NCBI RefSeq assembly: GCF_036898465.1
Contig: NZ_JARUMJ010000001.1
Coordinates: 3,968,001 to 4,032,000 of the forward strand
Reading direction: 5' to 3'
From: Streptomyces sp. B21-105
GTDB taxonomy: Bacteria > Actinomycetota > Actinomycetes > Streptomycetales > Streptomycetaceae
DNA: 64,000 bases
Shown: positions 59,101-64,000 of the stretch, in pieces
Layout of the letters: the number at the start of each line of letters is the position of its first letter
Numbering within the stretch: the stretch's first letter is position 1
Notes under the pieces: model-generated
The model's input: only the letters and a program-made list of their open reading frames with translations
What the model was told of the DNA's origin: nothing
Databases searched by the model: none
Translations under genes and position numbers: made by a program

Positions 59101-60600
59101 CTGACTGTCCACCACCTCAACCAGCTCCTGCTCGCCTGCTCCCTCGTCCTGCTCGTCGCCGTGGCAGCGGTCCGGATCTCCTCGCGCAGCGGGCTCCCCA
59201 GCCTGCTCGTCTACCTGGGGATCGGCATCGCCATGGGCCAGGACGGCATCGGCGACATCCACTTCGACAGCGCCGAACTGACCCAGGTCATCGGCTACGC
59301 CGCCCTGGTCGTGATCCTCGCCGAGGGCGGCCTGGGCGCGAAGTGGAAGGAGGTCCGGCCGATCCTGCCCTCCGCCACGGCGCTGGCGCTGGCCGGGGTC
59401 GCGGTGAGCGTCGGCGTCACGGCCACGGCCGCGCACTTCGTGACGGGACTGGAATGGCGGCAGGCGCTGATCATCGGCGCGGTGGTGTCCTCGACGGACG
59501 CGGCGGCGGTCTTCTCCGTCCTGCGCAAGATCCCCCTGCCCGCGCGCGTGACGGGCACCCTGGAGGCCGAGTCCGGCTTCAACGACGCCCCGGTGGTCAT
59601 CCTGGTCGTCGCCTTCTCCACGGCCGGCCCCGTCGAGCACTGGTACCTGCTGCTGGCCGAGATACTCCTGGAGCTGGCGATCGGCGCCGCCATCGGCCTC
59701 ACGGTCGGCTGGCTGGGCTCCTGGGGCCTGCGGCACGTGGCACTGCCCGCCTCCGGCCTCTACCCGATCGCCGTCATGGCGATCGCGGTCACCGCGTACG
59801 CGGCCGGCTCGCTGGCACACGGCAGCGGCTTCCTCGGCGTCTACCTCGCCTCGATGGTGATGGGCAACGCCAAGCTGCCGCACTGGCCCGCCACGCGCGG
59901 GTTCGCCGACGGCCTCGGCTGGATCGCCCAGATCGGCATGTTCGTGCTGCTCGGCCTGCTGGTCACCCCGCACGAGCTCGGTGACGACGTACTGCCCGCG
60001 CTCGTCATCGGCCTGGTGCTCACCATGGTCGCCCGCCCGCTCAGCGTCGTACTGTGCCTGACCCCGTTCCGGGTCCCCTGGCAGGAGCAGACGCTGATGT
60101 CCTGGGCCGGGCTGCGCGGCGCCGTGCCCATCATCCTGGCGACGATCCCCATGGTGAACGGCGTCGACGCCAGCCGCCGCATCTTCAACATCGTCTTCGT
60201 CCTGGTCGTCGTCTACACCCTGGTCCAGGGGCCGACACTGCCCTGGCTGGCGCGCACGCTGCGGCTGGGCGGCGACCCCGAGGCCGCCGACCTGGGCGTC
60301 GAGTCGGCGCCGCTGGAGCGGCTGCGCGGACACCTGCTGTCCGTGGCGATCCCCGAGGAGTCGAAGATGCACGGCGTCGAGGTCGACGAACTGCGGCTGC
60401 CGGCCGGGGCCGCCGTCACCCTCGTCGTACGCGACGGGACCTCGTTCGTGCCGCTCCCGGCGACCGTCCTGCGGCACGGCGACGAACTCCTCGTCGTCGC
60501 CACCGACCCCGTCCGGGACGCGGCCGAGAAGCGGCTGCGCGCCGTCGCGCGCGGCGGCAAGCTCGCCGGCTGGCTGGGCACCGGCGGCGACACCCGTTGA
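59101..60600 (+). CDS. CPA1-type K+(Na+)/H+ antiporter with C-terminal TrkA-C domain
   Basis: The 499-residue protein has about 12-13 TM helices, with GIAMGQDGIG, the ion-binding core region VVSSTDAAAVFSVLRKIPLP and AESGFNDAPVVILV (Asp pair), and a cytoplasmic TrkA-C/RCK_C-like domain (about 415-490: GVEVDELRLPAGAAVTLVVRDG, LPATVLRHGDELLVVATDP). The start is unusual: the frame is closed by TGA at 59086, and no ATG, GTG or TTG occurs until GTG 59161, which would remove TM1. CTG at 59101 is preceded by GAAGGGA and gives the normal N terminus (TVHHLNQLLLACSLVLLVAV). A CTG start is therefore favoured. Confidence 0.88.
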   Translation: MTVHHLNQLLLACSLVLLVAVAAVRISSRSGLPSLLVYLGIGIAMGQDGIGDIHFDSAELTQVIGYAALVVILAEGGLGAKWKEVRPILPSATALALAGVAVSVGVTATAAHFVTGLEWRQALIIGAVVSSTDAAAVFSVLRKIPLPARVTGTLEAESGFNDAPVVILVVAFSTAGPVEHWYLLLAEILLELAIGAAIGLTVGWLGSWGLRHVALPASGLYPIAVMAIAVTAYAAGSLAHGSGFLGVYLASMVMGNAKLPHWPATRGFADGLGWIAQIGMFVLLGLLVTPHELGDDVLPALVIGLVLTMVARPLSVVLCLTPFRVPWQEQTLMSWAGLRGAVPIILATIPMVNGVDASRRIFNIVFVLVVVYTLVQGPTLPWLARTLRLGGDPEAADLGVESAPLERLRGHLLSVAIPEESKMHGVEVDELRLPAGAAVTLVVRDGTSFVPLPATVLRHGDELLVVATDPVRDAAEKRLRAVARGGKLAGWLGTGGDTR

Positions 60601-60675
60601 GTGCGCGTTTCACACCGTTCACGCCCCCGCATTTCCGAGGGCGCCCGACTCCGCGGTGCTCCTTTTCACAGGTGG

Positions 60676-60710
60676 AGTGCGCTTTGATCCCTGTACGATG
60701 AAGGCGCACT
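60676..60710. promoter_or_regulatory. dyad around a candidate -10 upstream of the MFS gene
   Basis: AGTGCGC (60676-60682) and GCGCACT (60704-60710) are inverted copies flanking TACGAT (60694-60699). Adjacent direct repeats with TTTGATC (about 60682 and 60710) add further structure. It is a likely promoter/operator for the MFS gene. Confidence 0.45.
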
Positions 60711-60878
60711 TTGATCGAACCAACTCTGCCTGACGCAGAGCTGGCGCGACCGTATGGCGGCCGGGACACCCCTCGCAGCGGAGACCGGCATCTACCGCAG
60801 CACGCGCAAGAGGACAGCTCTCGGCGCCCCCGCTCTCCGGACGGGGCCGCGCTACCAGGCGGCAGAAAGGCACGGGCC

Positions 60879-62198
60879 GTGGCATCCACGGTCACCACCG
60901 ATCCGTCGAAGGACTCGCCGGCACCCGCCCGCCCGGGGCACTCGCCGGCATCCGTCCGCCCGGGATACGGGCAGCTGCTGCGCACGCGCGGCGCCTGGAC
61001 GTTCCTGCTGCCCGGCTTCGCCGCCCGCCAGCCGTTCGCGATGCTCACCCTGTCCATCGTGCTGCTGGTGCAGCACACCACCGGCTCGTACGGCGCGGCC
61101 GGCGCCGCCGCGGCCGTCACCGGTGTCTCCATGGCGCTGTTCGCGCCCTGGAGCGGCCGTCTCGCCGACCGTTACGGGCAGCGCGCCGTGCTGGTCCCCG
61201 GCGTCCTCGTGCACACCGTGTCGGGCCTCGCGCTCACCTCCCTCGCCCTCGCGCACGCGCCGCTGTGGGCGGTGTTCGCGGCGGCCGTGCCCACGGGCGC
61301 CTCGGTGCCCCAGGTCGGCCCCATGGTGCGGGCCCGCTGGGGCGTGCGGCTCAAGGGCTCGCCCCTGATGACCACCGCGGCGGCCTTCGAGTCCGTCACC
61401 GACGAGCTCACCTTCGTCTTCGGCCCGCTGCTCGCGACCGCCCTGTGCACCGCCGTGCACCCGGCCGCGGGGCTGCTCACCGAGGCCTCGCTGACCCTGC
61501 TCGGCGGGCTGCTGTTCGCCGCGCAGCGCGGCACGCAGCCCCAGATCGCCGCCGCCGGGCACGCGCGCGTGGAGCACTCCTCGGCGCTGCGCGTCCCCGG
61601 TGTGCGCGTGCTGGTCGTGACCTTCCTGGGCATCGGCTCCGTCTTCGGCGGCATGCAGGTCTCGCTGGCCGCGTTCACCGAGTCGATCGGCGAGCCCGGC
61701 CTCAACGGCGTCCTGTACGGCACGTTCGCCGCGGGCAACATGCTCTCCGGCCTGGTCTGCGGGGCCGTCGCCTGGAAGGCCGCGCCGCAGCGGCGGCTGG
61801 TCGTCGCCTACGCCGCGCTTGCGCTCGTCGCCTCCGGTCTGTGGGCGGCGCACTCGGTGCTCGTGCTGGCGGGCCTCGGCCTGCTGGTCGGCATGTGCAT
61901 CGCGCCCGCGCTGATCACCGGCTACACCCTGGTCGACGGCCTGGTCCCGGCCGGCGCCCGCACGGAGGCGTTCACCTGGCTGACCGGCGCGGTGGCGCTC
62001 GGCCAGGCGGCCGCCGTCACGATCGCCGGACAGCTCGAGGACCGCCTGTGGGGCGGCTCCGGTTTCCTTGTCCCGATGGGCGGCACGATGCTGGCCCTGA
62101 TCACCCTGCTGGCCCTGCGGTCGCGGCTGGCGGCACGCCCCCGCGAACGCACCGTCGCACGTGGCGTCGGTCACCGCGTGCCGGTGACAGTGGACTGA
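60879..62198 (+). CDS. MFS transporter
   Basis: The 439-residue protein has 12 predicted TM helices and the MFS A-motif GRLADRYGQR between TM2 and TM3. It resembles drug- or metabolite-efflux MFS proteins of actinobacteria (the WTFLLPGFAARQPFAMLTLS start is common in Streptomyces). GTG 60879 has AAAGG 11 bases upstream; a longer frame back to 60711 reads low-quality sequence and is unlikely. A dyad with a candidate promoter lies 170-200 bases upstream. Substrate unknown. Confidence 0.88.
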   Translation: MASTVTTDPSKDSPAPARPGHSPASVRPGYGQLLRTRGAWTFLLPGFAARQPFAMLTLSIVLLVQHTTGSYGAAGAAAAVTGVSMALFAPWSGRLADRYGQRAVLVPGVLVHTVSGLALTSLALAHAPLWAVFAAAVPTGASVPQVGPMVRARWGVRLKGSPLMTTAAAFESVTDELTFVFGPLLATALCTAVHPAAGLLTEASLTLLGGLLFAAQRGTQPQIAAAGHARVEHSSALRVPGVRVLVVTFLGIGSVFGGMQVSLAAFTESIGEPGLNGVLYGTFAAGNMLSGLVCGAVAWKAAPQRRLVVAYAALALVASGLWAAHSVLVLAGLGLLVGMCIAPALITGYTLVDGLVPAGARTEAFTWLTGAVALGQAAAVTIAGQLEDRLWGGSGFLVPMGGTMLALITLLALRSRLAARPRERTVARGVGHRVPVTVD

Positions 62199-62228
62199 TC
62201 CCGTGGAATGCGTCAAGATAGACCGTCG

Positions 62229-62255
62229 TTAGCACTCACTGAGTGAGAGTGCCAG
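62229..62255 (+). promoter_or_regulatory. CIRCE-like HrcA operator upstream of fmdB
   Basis: TTAGCACTC-N9-GAGTGCCAG matches the HrcA binding site CIRCE (TTAGCACTC-N9-GAGTGCTAA) with a perfect left arm, exact nine-base spacing, and a right arm differing at two outer positions in a way also seen in actinobacterial CIRCE half-sites. It overlaps the ribosome binding site AGGAGGA and ends 10 bases before the GTG start at 62266. Confidence 0.75.
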
Positions 62256-62265
62256 GAGGAAGACA

Positions 62266-62601
62266 GTGCCGACCTACCAGTACCAGTGCACCGAGTGCGG
62301 CGAGGGCCTCGAGGCGGTGCAGAAGTTCACCGACGACGCCCTGACCGAGTGCCCCGACTGCGGTGGCCGCCTCAAGAAGGTGTTCTCCGCCGTCGGCATC
62401 GTCTTCAAGGGCTCCGGTTTCTACCGCAACGACAGCCGCGGCTCCTCGTCGAGCAGCTCGCCGGCGTCGTCGTCCTCGAAGCCGTCGACGTCCGGTTCCG
62501 ACACGAAGTCGTCGAGCACGAGCCCCTCGTCGTCCTCGTCGTCCTCGGACTCCAAGTCGTCGAGCAGCGGCACCTCCGCCGGCAGCAGCTCCGCCGCGTA
62601 G
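62266..62601 (+). CDS. FmdB-family zinc-ribbon protein with Ser-rich tail
   Basis: The 111-residue protein has a CxxC...CxxC zinc ribbon (CTECG at about 8-12; CPDCGG at about 30-34), then KVFSAVGIVFKGSGFYRND, the usual FmdB core, and a 55-residue Ser-rich tail (about 56-111). FmdB-type proteins are small and of uncertain role. It begins with GTG and good AGGAGGA. A CIRCE-like site overlaps the leader, suggesting heat-shock control by HrcA. Confidence 0.9.
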   Translation: MPTYQYQCTECGEGLEAVQKFTDDALTECPDCGGRLKKVFSAVGIVFKGSGFYRNDSRGSSSSSSPASSSSKPSTSGSDTKSSSTSPSSSSSSSDSKSSSSGTSAGSSSAA

Positions 62602-62710
62602 GGCGCTTTTCGGACGCCTTCCGGGGCGCCTTTCGCCAGTTCTTACGGGACCCTGTCGTCGTCCGACGGCGGGGTCCTCGGCGTTTCCCCGTGCGGTTAG
62701 GGTGCGACGC

Positions 62711-63553
62711 ATGGCGAACAAGGCGAACGCAGAGATCGGTGTGATCGGCGGCTCCGGCTTCTACTCGTTCCTGGACGACGTGACCGAGCTCCAGGTCGAC
62801 ACCCCCTACGGGCCGCCCAGCGACTCCCTCTTCCTCGGCGAGGTGGCCGGCCGACGCGTCGCCTTCCTGCCCCGGCACGGACGCGGCCACCATCTGCCGC
62901 CGCACCGCATCAACTACCGGGCCAACCTGTGGGCGCTGCGCTCGGTCGGCGTGCGTCAGGTCCTCGGTCCGTGCGCGGTGGGCGGTCTGCGCCCCGAGTA
63001 CGGGCCCGGCACGCTCCTCGTGCCCGACCAGCTGGTCGACCGCACCAAGTCGCGGACCGGGACCTACTTCGACGGACTGCCGCTGCCCGACGGCACGGTG
63101 CCCGAGGTGGTGCACGTGTCGCTGGCCGACCCCTACTGCCCCACCGGACGGGCGGCGGCTCTCAAGGCGGCGCGCGACCGGCAGTGGGAACCGGTGGACG
63201 CGGGAACCCTCGTCGTGATCGAGGGGCCGCGGTTCTCCACCCGTGCCGAATCGCTGTGGCACCAGGCGCAGGGCTGGTCGGTGGTGGGCATGACGGGCCA
63301 CCCGGAAGCCGCGCTGGCGCGTGAACTCGAGCTCTGCTACACATCGTTGACCCTGGTCACCGATCTGGACGCGGGCGCCGAGAGCGGCGAGGGCGTCTCC
63401 CACGAGGAGGTGCTGCGGGTGTTCGCGGCGAACGTGGACCGGCTGCGGGGCGTGCTGTTCGACGCCGTGGCCGCGCTGCCGTCGACGCAGGACCGCGACT
63501 GCCTGTGCAGGAACGCGCTGGGCGGACTCAACCCGGGGTTCGAGCTGCCGTAG
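62711..63553 (+). CDS. mtnP: S-methyl-5'-thioadenosine phosphorylase
   Basis: The 280-residue MTAP/PNP-family enzyme phosphorolyses methylthioadenosine (or related purine nucleosides) in salvage of sulfur and adenine. It shows IGVIGGSGFYSFL, FLPRHGRGHHLPPHRINYRANLWALRSVGV, VIEGPRFSTRAESLWH, VGMTGHPEAALARELELCYTSLTLVTDLDAG and the late segment EEVLRVFAANVDRL. ATG 62711 follows TAGGGT (62698-62703) by seven bases without a ribosome binding site, consistent with a leaderless mRNA. Confidence 0.9.
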   Translation: MANKANAEIGVIGGSGFYSFLDDVTELQVDTPYGPPSDSLFLGEVAGRRVAFLPRHGRGHHLPPHRINYRANLWALRSVGVRQVLGPCAVGGLRPEYGPGTLLVPDQLVDRTKSRTGTYFDGLPLPDGTVPEVVHVSLADPYCPTGRAAALKAARDRQWEPVDAGTLVVIEGPRFSTRAESLWHQAQGWSVVGMTGHPEAALARELELCYTSLTLVTDLDAGAESGEGVSHEEVLRVFAANVDRLRGVLFDAVAALPSTQDRDCLCRNALGGLNPGFELP

Positions 63554-63766
63554 GCGGGGGTGGTGCGGGGGTGGGGTGTACGGGGTGGCGGGTGCTGTTA
63601 CTCCGGCGGGTGAGGCGGGAGTAGCGGGTGTGGCGGAGCGGCCGGGGGCGGAACTCCTCGTTCGGGTGAGGGAGTTGTCCACAACCCGTGGGTGGTCCAC
63701 CGGTTCCGGCGGGGGACGGCGCGAAGGCCCATCGTGGCTGTGCAAGCCCGTCCCTCGTCGCAGGTG

Positions 63767-64000
63767 GTGACCCCTTCGTGTCTTTCTCGCCTCTCTCCGC
63801 TCCCCTGTCTTGCGCACCCTTCCCCGCCAGGCCCGTCCGCCGCCCCGGGGCTCCCCCGGCGGATCCGTCACCCTCCCGCCCGTTCTTCTCCGGCGCGGAG
63901 GCGCCCGCCAACCGGGAGGTGCCGCCCTTCTCTCCGGTGCGCGTCCGATGCGGGCGGTACCGGCTGAGTCCGGTGGGCAGGCTGGCCCGAGGTCGTAGGC
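63767..64000 (+). CDS. partial gene running off the window, possibly SAF-domain protein
   Basis: A frame without stops runs from GTG 63767 to the end of the window (78 codons), reading a Pro/Ser-rich start and then REVPPFSPVRVRCGRYRLSPVGRLARGR. A short proline-rich leader followed by such a basic RGGRYRL segment resembles the start of Streptomyces SAF-domain (FlgA-like) proteins that I recall next to the MTAP gene, but the SAF domain itself would lie outside the window. The exact start is uncertain. Confidence 0.4.

Overview
The window is chromosomal DNA from a Streptomyces or a very close relative. Base composition is above 70 percent GC with strong GC3 bias, GTG starts are frequent, and the gene content is typical: an SsgA-like sporulation protein, a protein O-mannosyltransferase, RpfB, tricorn protease, MecA_N-type penicillin-binding proteins and the divisome protein SepX. 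The order galU-moeA-moaC-mogA-rimJ-sepX with fthC opposite resembles the actinobacterial core order (compare the Rv0992-Rv0996 region of Mycobacterium tuberculosis, from memory).

Layout. 0-5 kb: a sodium:solute symporter with a small membrane protein, a small secreted protein, a GNAT acetyltransferase, and an operon headed by an orphan LuxR-type regulator whose receiver lacks its phosphoacceptor Asp. 5-12 kb: two paralogous proline-rich, single-TM, PQQ beta-propeller proteins, an ABC-F ATPase and a Uma2-like protein. 12-18 kb: ispE, ksgA, rpfB, tatD, a zinc-ribbon protein and rsmI on the minus strand. 18-24 kb: pmt, which carries a 3' frameshift, two penicillin-binding proteins and ssgE, a cell-wall and development block. 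24-28 kb: a cobalt/nickel ECF transporter (CbiMN fusion, CbiQ, CbiO) coupled to ohrR, then ohr. 28-36 kb: a serine hydrolase, a DUF1876 protein, a lower-GC acyltransferase, an IS1380-type remnant, a His-rich lamin-tail protein, and a TetR-MMPL pair. 36-45 kb: tricorn protease, a MerR-controlled flavin monooxygenase/hydrolase/SDR cassette, exonuclease III and a GNAT. 45-49.5 kb: an accessory patch with a GT2 glycosyltransferase, a TnpB-only insertion element carrying a ribbon-helix-helix gene, and tRNA-Ala(CGC). 49.5-56 kb: sepX, rimJ-like, mogA, moaC, moeA, galU and fthC. 56-64 kb: a penicillin acylase, a K+/H+ antiporter that seems to start at CTG, an MFS transporter, an FmdB zinc-ribbon gene under a CIRCE-like operator, MTA phosphorylase, and the start of one more gene.

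Most of the window is core housekeeping. The most notable items are: the pmt frameshift, whose family links O-mannosylation to phage phiC31 reception and antibiotic tolerance; the CIRCE-like site on fmdB; a Nur-like box over an apparently leaderless cbiMN; the three-gene monooxygenase cassette with a perfect 28-bp operator; the TnpB/RHH element; the Asp-less receiver; a palindromic repeat inserted in frame in tatD; and short in-frame tandem repeats in at least eight unrelated genes.
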